Of a stretch of DNA of 64,000 nucleotides, positions 17,645 through 26,232 are shown one piece after another. This DNA comes from Chryseobacterium oncorhynchi (GTDB taxonomy: Bacteria; Bacteroidota; Bacteroidia; Flavobacteriales; Weeksellaceae), in assembly GCF_002899895.1 (NCBI RefSeq), contig NZ_PPEI02000003.1, positions 620,001-684,000 of the forward strand, written 5' to 3'. Positions within the stretch are counted from its first letter, which is position 1, and every line of letters starts with the position of its first letter. The notes beneath the pieces are model-generated. The model was given only the letters and a program-made list of their open reading frames with translations, searched no databases and was not told the DNA's origin. The position numbers and the translations under genes are program-made.

Positions 17645-19762
17645 ATGGGAAGAGATCTTAAATTCACAAGAAATATTGGTATTGCCGCTCACATTGATGC
17701 TGGTAAAACTACCACTACAGAAAGGATTTTATTCTATACAGGTGTTAACCACAAGATTGGTGAAGTTCACGATGGTGCTTCTACAATGGACTGGATGGAG
17801 CAGGAAGCAGAAAGAGGTATTACCATTACTTCTGCTGCAACTACTTGTTCTTGGAACTTTCCAACTGATCAAGGAAAACCTCTTGCAGATACTAAACCTT
17901 ACCACTTCAACATTATCGATACACCAGGACACGTTGACTTCACTGTAGAAGTAAACAGATCTTTAAGAGTATTGGATGGATTGGTATTCTTATTCTCAGC
18001 AGTAGATGGAGTAGAGCCTCAGTCTGAAACAAACTGGAGACTTGCTGACAACTACAAAGTTGCTAGAATGGGATTCGTAAACAAAATGGACAGACAAGGT
18101 GCTGACTTCCTTAACGTGGTAAACCAGGTTAAAGATATGTTAGGATCTAATGCAGTTCCAATCGTTTTACCAATCGGTGCTGAAGAAGATTTCAAAGGTG
18201 TTGTTGACTTAATTAAAAACAGAGCGATCATCTGGGATGAAGCAGGACAAGGAGCTACTTTCGAAGTAGTGCCAATTCCTGAAGACATGAAAGATGAAGT
18301 GCTTGAATATAGAGAGAAACTAGTAGAAGCTGTTGCTGACTACGATGATACTTTGATGGAGAAATTCTTCGAAGATCCAGATTCAATCTCTGAAGAAGAA
18401 ATCAACGAAGCTCTAAGAAAAGCTACTATTGATTTATCTATTATCCCAATGACTTGTGGTTCTTCATTCAAGAATAAAGGAGTACAGTTTATGTTGGATG
18501 CAGTATGTAAATACTTGCCTTCTCCATTGGATAAAGATGATATCAAAGGTACTGACCCTAGAACTGACGCTGAAATTACAAGAAAACCAGACGTAAACGA
18601 GCCGTTCGCTGCTTTAGCATTTAAGATTGCTACTGACCCATTCGTGGGAAGATTAGCATTCTTCAGAGCATACTCTGGAAGACTAGATGCAGGTTCTTAT
18701 ATCTTGAACACTCGTTCAGGAGATAAAGAAAGAATCTCTAGAATCTATCAGATGCACGCTAACAAGCAAAACCCAGTAGAATATATTGAAGCTGGTGATA
18801 TTGGTGCAGCGGTAGGATTCAAATCTATCAAAACTGGTGATACTATGTGTGACGAGAAAAACCCAATCGTTCTAGAATCGATGGTTTTCCCTGATCCAGT
18901 AATTGGTATCGCTGTTGAGCCTAAAACTAAAGCTGACCAGGATAAAATGGGTAACGCTTTAGCTAAATTGGCTGAAGAAGATCCTACGTTTACTGTTAGA
19001 ACTGACGAAGCTTCTGGACAAACGATTATCTCTGGTATGGGTGAGCTTCACTTAGATATCATTGTTGACCGTATGAGAAGAGAGTTCAAAGTTGAAGTAA
19101 ACCAAGGACAACCTCAGGTAGAGTACAAAGAAAACTTAACAAGAGTTGCTAACCACAGAGAAGTTTACAAAAAACAATCTGGAGGTAAAGGTAAATTTGC
19201 TGATATTGTATTTGAACTAGGACCTGCAGACGAAGGTAAAATTGGTTTAGAATTCATCAATGAGATCAAAGGTGGTAACGTTCCTAGAGAATTTGTTCCT
19301 GCAATTGAAAAAGGCTTTAAAGCTGCAATGAAAAACGGTCCTTTGGCTGGTTTCGAAGTTGAAGGTATTAAAGTTGTTCTTAAAGACGGATCTTTCCACG
19401 CGGTGGATTCTGATGCTCTTTCCTTTGAAATGGCTGCTAAGTTAGGATTTAAAGAAGCGGGACGTGCTGCTAAGCCAGTAATTATGGAGCCTATTATGAA
19501 ACTGGAAGTTGTAACTCCAGAAGAATATATGGGTAACATCATTGGTGACCTTAACAAAAGAAGAGGTACAATCAGTGGTCAGGAAGAGAAAAATGGAGCT
19601 GTTGTAATCAAAGGTTCTGTTCCACTTTCTGAAATGTTTGGATATGTAACTACTCTAAGAACACTTTCATCAGGAAGAGCTACTTCTTCTATGGAATTAG
19701 AGAAGTATCAAGCTACTCCACAAAACGTTGCTGAAGATATCATAGCTAAAGCAAAAGGTTAA
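17645..19762 (+). CDS. fusA: Elongation factor G
   Basis: EF-G is the GTPase that drives ribosomal translocation. At 705 residues it has the full five-domain length. The G motifs are [10 protein letters not shown] (P loop), [10 protein letters not shown] (switch I), DTPGH and NKMDRQGAD; domain IV and V follow with [18 protein letters not shown] and the final [13 protein letters not shown]. It lies between rpsG and rpsJ, and no tuf gene follows, as is usual in Bacteroidota where tuf lies elsewhere. Confidence 0.98.
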   Translation: MGRDLKFTRNIGIAAHIDAGKTTTTERILFYTGVNHKIGEVHDGASTMDWMEQEAERGITITSAATTCSWNFPTDQGKPLADTKPYHFNIIDTPGHVDFTVEVNRSLRVLDGLVFLFSAVDGVEPQSETNWRLADNYKVARMGFVNKMDRQGADFLNVVNQVKDMLGSNAVPIVLPIGAEEDFKGVVDLIKNRAIIWDEAGQGATFEVVPIPEDMKDEVLEYREKLVEAVADYDDTLMEKFFEDPDSISEEEINEALRKATIDLSIIPMTCGSSFKNKGVQFMLDAVCKYLPSPLDKDDIKGTDPRTDAEITRKPDVNEPFAALAFKIATDPFVGRLAFFRAYSGRLDAGSYILNTRSGDKERISRIYQMHANKQNPVEYIEAGDIGAAVGFKSIKTGDTMCDEKNPIVLESMVFPDPVIGIAVEPKTKADQDKMGNALAKLAEEDPTFTVRTDEASGQTIISGMGELHLDIIVDRMRREFKVEVNQGQPQVEYKENLTRVANHREVYKKQSGGKGKFADIVFELGPADEGKIGLEFINEIKGGNVPREFVPAIEKGFKAAMKNGPLAGFEVEGIKVVLKDGSFHAVDSDALSFEMAAKLGFKEAGRAAKPVIMEPIMKLEVVTPEEYMGNIIGDLNKRRGTISGQEEKNGAVVIKGSVPLSEMFGYVTTLRTLSSGRATSSMELEKYQATPQNVAEDIIAKAKG

Positions 19763-19778
19763 TTTTTAAATTAAAGAA

Positions 19779-20084
19779 ATGTCACAAAGAATCAGAATAA
19801 AACTAAAATCTTACGATTACAACTTGGTAGACAAGTCTGCTGAGAAAATCGTAAAAACGGTAAAGGCTACTGGTGCTGTTGTAAACGGTCCAATTCCATT
19901 GCCAACGAACAAGAGAATCTTCACAGTGTTGAGATCTCCGCACGTAAACAAGAAAGCAAGAGAGCAGTTCCAATTATCAGCTCACAAGAGACTAATGGAT
20001 ATCTACTCTTCTTCTTCTAAAACTGTTGATGCTCTAATGAAATTAGAGTTACCAAGCGGTGTTGACGTTGAAATTAAAGTGTGA
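19779..20084 (+). CDS. rpsJ: 30S ribosomal protein S10
   Basis: S10 is part of the 30S head and, in many bacteria, of transcription antitermination with NusB. The 101-residue protein has the [21 protein letters not shown]-terminus and the [15 protein letters not shown] loop. Here it ends the str operon: a strong terminator follows 27 nt later, and rplC, which normally follows it, is nearly 18 kb away. Confidence 0.98.
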   Translation: MSQRIRIKLKSYDYNLVDKSAEKIVKTVKATGAVVNGPIPLPTNKRIFTVLRSPHVNKKAREQFQLSAHKRLMDIYSSSSKTVDALMKLELPSGVDVEIKV

Positions 20085-20111
20085 TAATTGCATACTTTGC
20101 AATAATTATAG

Positions 20112-20140
20112 AATCCGTTCCTTTTTAGGAACGGATTTTT
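20112..20140 (+). terminator. str operon terminator
   Basis: AATCCGTTCC (20112-20121) pairs with GGAACGGATT (20128-20137) around a 6-nt loop, followed by a T tract. It separates rpsJ from the accessory block. Confidence 0.9.
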
Positions 20141-20212
20141 TATTTTTAAAAACTAATACCGTATTTTTAGTAACTCAAGTATTTTTTGAGATTTTTGAAT
20201 TAAACTAATACC

Positions 20213-21040
20213 ATGAAAATATTAATAACATTACTATTCCCCTTAATACTTAGTGCGCAGACCCATCGTTTTGTATATCAAATGGAATATAAAACAGATT
20301 CACTAGCACAGGAATTTACTAAAGACAATATGATTTTGGATATCAATCCTGATGATGTCAAATTTTATCCTTATTCTTATGCTGAGACAGACTCTTTAAA
20401 CATTATTCGCGGGCAGACAAGAGCGAGATGGGATGATAATCTTCCTGCTGTTATCAGAAAAAAGAACTCTTTTGAAAATACTTCATTGATTTTATTGAAT
20501 GATCTTTTCTCTTTACAGTCAACCGACAAAATGAATTGGAAGCTTCTGAATGATACAAAACTTGAAGGAGGATATACATTGCAGAAAGCAACTACAACTT
20601 TTGGCGGAAGAAATTGGATTGCGTGGTTTTCAAGAGATGTGAATTTGAGCGAGGGACCATACAAATTTCGTGGGCTTCCCGGATTGATTTTCGAGATTGA
20701 AGATGATAAGAAAAACTATATTTTTAAGCTCTTAAAAAGTACAAAGTTTCCTAAAACTTATAAGGCTGAATTTCTTAATAGTTTCATCGGGAAAAAGCCA
20801 ATTCCTGTCACTGAAAAAATCATAGTAAAAAAACAGTTAGAACTTTACAGCAATCCTTTGCAGGAGATCGTAGAATCATTTAAATCTAATACCAATCCTG
20901 AAAACACGTTTTATGTTTCTGGTATACAGATAAAAAGCTTAGAACAGCTAAAAGGAATGTCTGATGAGCGTCGGAAAACAATATTAAAAGAAAATAACCC
21001 TATTGAGATTGATAAAGCTGTAAAATATCCTTTGAAATAA
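20213..21040 (+). CDS. GLPGLI family protein (left copy)
   Basis: The 275-residue exported protein has a signal peptide (residues 1-16, ending LSAQ) and the family motif GPYKFRGLPGLIFEIEDDKKNY near residues 146-165, preceded by NWIAWFSRDVNLSEG. GLPGLI proteins are common in Bacteroidota, are exported, and often lie near TonB receptors; their function is not known. This one follows the str terminator and is about 330 nt before a siderophore-type receptor. A paralog of exactly the same length stands at the other end of the rpsJ-rplC interval (36682-37509). Confidence 0.88.
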   Translation: MKILITLLFPLILSAQTHRFVYQMEYKTDSLAQEFTKDNMILDINPDDVKFYPYSYAETDSLNIIRGQTRARWDDNLPAVIRKKNSFENTSLILLNDLFSLQSTDKMNWKLLNDTKLEGGYTLQKATTTFGGRNWIAWFSRDVNLSEGPYKFRGLPGLIFEIEDDKKNYIFKLLKSTKFPKTYKAEFLNSFIGKKPIPVTEKIIVKKQLELYSNPLQEIVESFKSNTNPENTFYVSGIQIKSLEQLKGMSDERRKTILKENNPIEIDKAVKYPLK

Positions 21041-21146
21041 AGAAAAGATCTACATTTTAAGCCACCCTTCTTTTTCCTGATTTTTTTTATGTTGAAATCA
21101 AATTTAGAAAAGAAGAATGTCGGGGGAATTATTTTTTATACCAAAG

Positions 21147-21172
21147 AAACAGCTATTTCATGCTGTTTTTTT
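21147..21172 (+). terminator. Probable terminator after GLPGLI gene
   Basis: AAACAGC (21147-21153) and GCTGTTT (21162-21168) form a 7-bp stem with an 8-nt loop followed by T residues. It is about 106 nt past the stop codon. Confidence 0.55.
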
Positions 21173-21300
21173 TATTATAAATTTTTGATTCATAACTCGT
21201 ATTTGATTTGTTTACCTTATTGATGTGTATAGTAGGGTGAGCTATATTTATTATTATATAGAATAGTTTTGTAATCTGATAATAGCAGTTCAGTCTTAGG

Positions 21301-21312
21301 TGACATATGTCA
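21301..21312. promoter_or_regulatory. 12-bp palindrome upstream of TonB receptor
   Basis: TGACATATGTCA is a perfect palindrome located 34 nt before the -7 element of the receptor gene, at the normal position of an operator overlapping or just upstream of the -33 region. The binding factor is unknown; it does not look like a classic Fur box. Confidence 0.45.
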
Positions 21313-21346
21313 GCTTGATTTGTTTATTTAGAATTATTAAAAATAA

Positions 21347-21354
21347 TAATTTTG
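21347..21354 (+). promoter_or_regulatory. -7 promoter element (TAATTTTG) of TonB receptor gene
   Basis: TAATTTTG matches TAnnTTTG and stands 15 nt before the ATG at 21370; a TTTG at 21319-21322 is 24 nt upstream, slightly beyond the usual spacing. This explains the in-frame TTG at 21352 as part of the promoter, not a start codon. Confidence 0.55.
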
Positions 21355-21369
21355 CAAAAAAATTATCAG

Positions 21370-23538
21370 ATGAATAAAGTAGTATCCTTTTCTCTGCTAT
21401 TATTGGGTGGGGTTCTTGCCAATGCACAGAAGACAAACGATTCAATCAAGCATAAAAAAATTGAAGAAGTAGAACTTTTTGGTGAAAGAAAAAAACAACC
21501 AGAAGGTCTTGAAGCTATTACAAGACTCCCATTGAAACCCAGAGACCAGATCCAAAGTATCTCAGTAATTTCTTATAAAGTAATTGAAGATTTGGGAGGA
21601 CTAACTGTAACAGACGTTGCTAAAAATGTTCCAGGAGTTACTCAGTTTGGTAGTTACGGAGGTATCAGAGAAAGTATGTCTATTAGAGGATACAGAGGGG
21701 TTCCTGTTTTAAAGAATGGAGTTCAGATGGATTCCGACTTCCGTACAGGAGCAATGCTTACCGATATGCAGGGGGTAGAAAGTATTCAGGTGATAAAAGG
21801 GTCTGCTGCCGTTACACAAGGTATCGGTGATGGTCTTGGTTCTGCAGGAGGGGTAATAAATGTAGTGACAAAGGTTCCTAAATTTATTAACCAGACAAAT
21901 GTAGGTTTCAGATATGGAAGCTGGGACTTCTATAGACCAACAGTTGACTTCCAGAGAGTATTAGATTCTCAAGGAAAAGTAGCAGTAAGATTAAATGCTG
22001 CTTATCAAAGTAATAATAGTTTCAGAAGATTTGTTAATACAGATCGTATCTATGTAAATCCATCCATTGCAATCCGTCCGGATGATAAAACTGAAATTGT
22101 TGTGGAGATGGATTATATGCACAATAACACTACTCCAGACAGAGGAACAATAAACCTAGCAAAAGGAGATGTTGAGGCAATTTATAAAATGCCGGGAAGA
22201 AAATTCCTTGGTTTTTCTACAGATAATGCAAAAATTGAAACATTTAATTTCTCAACAACAGCTACAAGAAAGCTTACTGAGAAGTTGAAATTAAGAGCTG
22301 CTTTTATGAGCTCTTCTTACCAGTCTGAAATCGTTGGAGCAGCATTAGCTCCTTTAAAGAGAGATAACCCAACAGAATTCCGTAACAGAACATTAACAAG
22401 ATCTGATAGAGAGGATTTGAATAAAGTATTTCAATTTGACTTCATCGGAGCAGATGTGATGACAGGATTTATGAAACATACTTTCCAGGTAGGTTTCGAT
22501 TGGAAAGAATCTAATGTTACAACAACTTCATATAAAGCAGAAAATGTTGATCAGATCAATGTTTTAAATGAAGTTAATAATATTCTTCCTACTGGAGTTG
22601 GGATAAATACAGCTACAGCTAGCTCTGTTAATGCAATAGCGCCAACTATGGGATTAATGGCACAAGATGTTATTACTTTCAATAAATACTTAAAAGCTCA
22701 TTTAGGACTTCGTTATAGCAGACTGATTGGTTCTGATAAAGAAAAAGACTTTGCTTGGAATCCATCATTTGGAATTATGGTTTCTCCAATTGAAAACATG
22801 AATATTTTTGGTTCCTATACAAGCACTACTGCTTTAAGAAATTCTAACAACCAGTTAGCTACAGGAGGTACCGTTGGTGCATCTACTACTAAACAGTGGG
22901 AAGCAGGGATCAAATCAGACTGGCTTAATGAAAGATTAAGATTTAATGTTACTTACTTTAATATTTACACAGATAACCTTTCATACGAACTTTTGGGAAC
23001 TAATGGTCAGGGGATAGGAAAATATGCTTTTGCCGGAGAACTGAAAAGACAAGGAGTAGAGGTTGAATTAATCGGTAAAATACTACCTAATCTTCAGGTT
23101 ATGACAGGATGGGCGTATGTAGATGCACAATATCAGGACAGCCCTTCATTTGTAAATGGTTCAGCGCCGATAAATACGCCGAAGCATACTGCAAATGCTT
23201 GGTTAAATTATAAATTTAATACAGGAGTTTTAACTGGATTTGATATAGGAGCCGGAGTTTATTATGTAGGAAACAGACCTGTTGATGATTATAAACTTGA
23301 TGTAATATTAGATAATGGTCACGTGAACGGAACACAACCTGGCGAAAGACCATTTAACATGCCTGACTATACTACTGTTGATGCTCAGATAGGATATACA
23401 TTCAAAAATGGAGTAGGATTAAGAGGGTTCTTCAATAATATCTTTGATTCTGTAGGGTATAACTCTTACTTCAGAGGTGGATATATTGACCAAATTCAGC
23501 CTAGAAACTTTGCTGTACAGGTAAACTATAAATTCTAA
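21370..23538 (+). CDS. TonB-dependent siderophore-type receptor
   Basis: About 722 residues encode an outer-membrane TonB-dependent receptor. A signal peptide ends at ANAQ, then a plug domain with ISVISYKVIEDLGG, VTDVAKNVPGV, SMSIRGYRGVPVLKNG, VESIQVIKGSAAVTQG and GSAGGVINVVTK, then a beta-barrel that ends in the aromatic VQVNYKF. The plug is of the type seen in ferric-siderophore receptors (FpvA/FhuE-like). No carboxypeptidase-like N-terminal domain is present. The ATG at 21370 gives a clean signal peptide. A lipoprotein gene follows after 18 nt, so the two are likely co-transcribed. The ligand is not predictable. Confidence 0.9.
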   Translation: MNKVVSFSLLLLGGVLANAQKTNDSIKHKKIEEVELFGERKKQPEGLEAITRLPLKPRDQIQSISVISYKVIEDLGGLTVTDVAKNVPGVTQFGSYGGIRESMSIRGYRGVPVLKNGVQMDSDFRTGAMLTDMQGVESIQVIKGSAAVTQGIGDGLGSAGGVINVVTKVPKFINQTNVGFRYGSWDFYRPTVDFQRVLDSQGKVAVRLNAAYQSNNSFRRFVNTDRIYVNPSIAIRPDDKTEIVVEMDYMHNNTTPDRGTINLAKGDVEAIYKMPGRKFLGFSTDNAKIETFNFSTTATRKLTEKLKLRAAFMSSSYQSEIVGAALAPLKRDNPTEFRNRTLTRSDREDLNKVFQFDFIGADVMTGFMKHTFQVGFDWKESNVTTTSYKAENVDQINVLNEVNNILPTGVGINTATASSVNAIAPTMGLMAQDVITFNKYLKAHLGLRYSRLIGSDKEKDFAWNPSFGIMVSPIENMNIFGSYTSTTALRNSNNQLATGGTVGASTTKQWEAGIKSDWLNERLRFNVTYFNIYTDNLSYELLGTNGQGIGKYAFAGELKRQGVEVELIGKILPNLQVMTGWAYVDAQYQDSPSFVNGSAPINTPKHTANAWLNYKFNTGVLTGFDIGAGVYYVGNRPVDDYKLDVILDNGHVNGTQPGERPFNMPDYTTVDAQIGYTFKNGVGLRGFFNNIFDSVGYNSYFRGGYIDQIQPRNFAVQVNYKF

Positions 23539-23556
23539 TCAACAAAATCATTTATT

Positions 23557-24174
23557 ATGAAAAGTATAAAAACAGTATTGTTAGCATTAGTTCTTGGAGC
23601 ATTTACCTTATCATGTTCAGGAGACAAGAAGAAAGGAGTAGATTATAATCAATTCAAAACAGAAGTAAAACTTACTCCTGAGCAGGAAAAAAGCTTTGAC
23701 GAGATTACAACAAAATACCAGCAATTACAAGAACAAAACTTCCAGGCTGCAAAAGCTCAGGGTGGAAATATGGACCGTGTTGCTTTGGGAATTAAAGGTG
23801 AAGAACTGAGAGCGCAACAGGCTATCGAAATGGCTAAAGTATTGGATGCTCCACAAATGGAAAAATTCAACAAATTTGTTGATGAAAATTCTAGAAAAAG
23901 ACCAAGATATGACAATGCTTTATTAGAAAAAATAAAAGCAGAAGCTCAACTTTCTGAAGATGAATTCAAGATGGTGAACGCTGCGAATGATGCCTTTGAA
24001 AAAGCATTCAATGATGCTCACGATGTATATCATGGGAATAATGATTTGGCTAAGGAATACTGGGAAAAATTTGATGCTCAGAGAAAAGCAGCCATCCAAA
24101 AAGCATTGACTCCGGAACACTTTACAAAATTTGAGGAGATTGTAAAAGAGGTTCAATTTAAAGGAAGAAAATAA
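23557..24174 (+). CDS. Lipoprotein with LTxxQ-type repeats
   Basis: A 205-residue lipoprotein (lipobox TLSC, C20) is almost wholly helical and highly charged. Two related segments begin LTPEQEKSFDEI (around residue 41) and LTPEHFTKFEEI (around residue 184), with LSEDEFKMVNAA between; these recall the LTxxQ motif of the Spy/CpxP periplasmic chaperones. The resemblance is in the motif only and a chaperone-like role is inference. It is 18 nt downstream of the TonB receptor and before a terminator, which suggests a dedicated partner of that receptor. Confidence 0.65.
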   Translation: MKSIKTVLLALVLGAFTLSCSGDKKKGVDYNQFKTEVKLTPEQEKSFDEITTKYQQLQEQNFQAAKAQGGNMDRVALGIKGEELRAQQAIEMAKVLDAPQMEKFNKFVDENSRKRPRYDNALLEKIKAEAQLSEDEFKMVNAANDAFEKAFNDAHDVYHGNNDLAKEYWEKFDAQRKAAIQKALTPEHFTKFEEIVKEVQFKGRK

Positions 24175-24309
24175 CCGATATTGATACTGGTTTAGGCTGG
24201 AAGTAAGGAAAAAGAAGAGGAAGTATTTTGGAAATCAATAACTTTTATCATCTGTTCCGGATTCCTTGCTAGAATTCGTATTAACTTTTTAATTTATTCA
24301 TATCAATTT

Positions 24310-24346
24310 AAAAACATTAAGACGGCAAAACTGTCTTAATGTTTTT
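24310..24346 (+). terminator. Terminator of receptor-lipoprotein unit
   Basis: A 14-bp stem, AAAAACATTAAGAC with GTCTTAATGTTTTT, has a 9-nt loop. It ends only 15 nt before the ATG of the PepSY gene, so it is either a terminator with the next promoter inside or upstream of it, or a structure in the PepSY leader. Confidence 0.65.
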
Positions 24347-24361
24347 GCTATTATAACAAAA

Positions 24362-25558
24362 ATGAAAACATTGTTTAAAAGCCTTTACAGGAAAAGACGG
24401 AAGAATGAATCGGTCATTAAATATGTAATGTGGATCATCCATCTTTGGTTGGGACTTTTATCAAGTATTATTGTTTTTGTGGTATGTCTTACAGGCTGTC
24501 TTTATGCCTTTAAAAACCAGATCACTGATTTTAGTAACAGAGATAAGGTGTATATCAGTTCGCCGTCTAAGCAGGTTAAAAGCCCTGACCAGATTCAGGC
24601 TGAACTGCGAAAAGACAATAAGGAATTAACCTCTTTACTGATGCCTGATGATGCGGGAAGAAGTTACGTGGTGGGTTATCGTGAGAATCAATTGGATAAA
24701 GCCACATATTATAATCAATATACAGGTAAAATCCTTGGGCAGGCAGATGTGGGATCAAGCCGTTTCTTTGAAATTGTTCTTGATATTCACAGAAACCTGA
24801 TGATGGGAAATGTAGGACGTCAGATATTGGGAGCTGGGATATTGATGTTTTGTGTACTGCTGATTTCAGGGTTAATACTTTGGTTACCTAAAAAACTAAA
24901 GTTCCTGAAGCAGGGACTAACTGTCATGTTCAAGGCAAAATTCCAACGATTGAACTATGATTTACACAACACTCTTGGTTTTTATACTTTCCTGATATTA
25001 TTCTTCATTGCCGTTACCGGTTTATACATAACCTATCCCTGGGTGAAAAATGGTCTTATTGTAAGCTTGGGAGGATCATCCATTGATAATATTTCGAAAG
25101 ATAAAGACAGTGGAGATGATGCTTTCGGAGGTCTTTTAGAAGATATGCTTCAAAAGCAGGATGAAAAGAAAAACCTTAAAAACTCAGAATCGGCATCCAT
25201 TGATAAGATTTTAAAATTAGCAGACCACCAGTTGCCTTACTCCGCTACCATCAGTATTGAGCTTCCTAACAAGGAAAATCCAAGATATGTAGTGATAAAA
25301 ACCAATAGGCAAAACTTTTTGGGAATGATGCTGCCTGATGAAGTGACCTTTGATAAAACCGGAGTTTTTAAAACAAAGGAGCTGTTTTCTGATAAACCGT
25401 TAAACAAGCAATTCACGGCATTGGCTAAACCTCTGCATACAGGAGAAATTATGGGACTGCCAAGTATTATTCTGTATTTCATAGTTTCATTTATCGGCTG
25501 CTCTTTACCTATTACGGGTTTGCTGATTTGGTGGCATAGATTTAGAAAAATGAAATAG
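24362..25558 (+). CDS. PepSY-associated TM-helix protein, iron-related
   Basis: The 398-residue inner-membrane protein has four main helices (about 24-46, 156-176, 203-225 and 370-390), with two periplasmic PepSY-like regions between. The start IHLWLGLLSSIIVFVVCLTG and the heme-ligand-like DIHRNLMMG, YDLHNTLGFYTF and PLHTGEIMGLP segments are the usual conserved parts of the PepSY_TM family, including FoxB/FegB-like proteins and siderophore reductases. With a siderophore-type receptor directly upstream, a function in reducing or releasing iron from a siderophore at the inner membrane is likely but not proven. Several histidines could bind heme. Confidence 0.83.
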   Translation: MKTLFKSLYRKRRKNESVIKYVMWIIHLWLGLLSSIIVFVVCLTGCLYAFKNQITDFSNRDKVYISSPSKQVKSPDQIQAELRKDNKELTSLLMPDDAGRSYVVGYRENQLDKATYYNQYTGKILGQADVGSSRFFEIVLDIHRNLMMGNVGRQILGAGILMFCVLLISGLILWLPKKLKFLKQGLTVMFKAKFQRLNYDLHNTLGFYTFLILFFIAVTGLYITYPWVKNGLIVSLGGSSIDNISKDKDSGDDAFGGLLEDMLQKQDEKKNLKNSESASIDKILKLADHQLPYSATISIELPNKENPRYVVIKTNRQNFLGMMLPDEVTFDKTGVFKTKELFSDKPLNKQFTALAKPLHTGEIMGLPSIILYFIVSFIGCSLPITGLLIWWHRFRKMK

Positions 25559-25660
25559 AAGATTAAGCAACCTCTATTTGAGTTGACATCCTTATTTTTA
25601 ATATTTCTTTCATGGGCTCAGGTTAATTTTATACATTTATTAGATAAAATAAACCTTATT

Positions 25661-26161
25661 ATGGACCATCAAAATAAAAATCATTTTGAAAAATTTTCAA
25701 ACTGGGCCGTCAAATTTACTGGAAGCCCAAGTGCGTTTTTAGGAGCGATGGCGATTGTAGTAATTTGGGCTGTGTCCGGACCTCTTTTTGATTATTCGGA
25801 AACATGGCAGCTTGTTATCAACACCGGAACTACAATCATTACCTTTCTAATGGTTTTTCTTATTCAGAAAGCGCAGAATAAAGACTCAAAAGCCATACAA
25901 ATTAAACTGAATGAACTCATTGCTGCCCATGAAAAAGCCAGCAACAGAATTGTAGATATTGAAGATCTTACAGAAAGAGAATTGGATCAGCTTCACCTTT
26001 ATTACGAGAACCTGTCTCAGTTTGCTAAGAAAGATGCGGATATTCATATGTCCCATTCTATTGATGCTGCAAAGAGAAATCAGGATTATAAGCATGATTT
26101 TTTCAGAGAGAAGCATGAAGAATGGCTACAGAGGCAAGAACAAAAAAAGGAATCTAAATGA
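25661..26161 (+). CDS. Low-affinity iron permease family protein
   Basis: The 166-residue protein has FEKFSNWAVKFTGSPSAFLGAMAIVVIWAVSGP and a second helix with NTGTTIITFLMVFLIQKAQNKD, the recognised signature of the bacterial low-affinity iron permease family (Fet4-like), followed by a charged helical tail. Two membrane helices are predicted. I take the ATG at 25661, directly at MDHQNKNHFEKFS; translation could be read in from 25583 but that adds a non-homologous stretch. It follows the PepSY gene, fitting an iron locus. Despite the family name, direct iron transport by the bacterial members is not well shown. Confidence 0.82.
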   Translation: MDHQNKNHFEKFSNWAVKFTGSPSAFLGAMAIVVIWAVSGPLFDYSETWQLVINTGTTIITFLMVFLIQKAQNKDSKAIQIKLNELIAAHEKASNRIVDIEDLTERELDQLHLYYENLSQFAKKDADIHMSHSIDAAKRNQDYKHDFFREKHEEWLQRQEQKKESK

Positions 26162-26170
26162 TTCCTTTTT
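26144..26170. terminator. Terminator overlapping the stop codon, between convergent genes
   Basis: AAAAAGGAATC and GATTCCTTTTT form an 11-bp stem with a 5-nt loop that includes the stop codon of the iron permease-like gene, with T- and A-runs on both sides. Confidence 0.75.
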
Positions 26171-26232
26171 TATTTGATATATAATAAGCTTGTCTTGAAT
26201 TTTACCTAAAATTTAAGGTCAAATTCCCTACA

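Larger units (their letters stand above)
21041..21369. other. Gene-free region between GLPGLI gene and TonB receptor
   Basis: This stretch of 329 nt holds a hairpin terminator (21147-21172), a 12-bp palindrome (21301-21312) and the -7 element for the receptor (21347-21354). I see no conserved small gene; translated pieces are short and AT-rich. Confidence 0.6.

Noticed and set aside
17562-17948. Long plus-strand reading frame overlapping rpsG and fusA
   Set aside because: It lies out of frame across the rpsG end and fusA start, has no family-like composition and is a shadow of highly biased ribosomal coding sequence.
19165-19557. 130-codon minus-strand frame inside fusA
   Set aside because: It is antisense to conserved EF-G domains and shows no start signals or domain features; a coding shadow.
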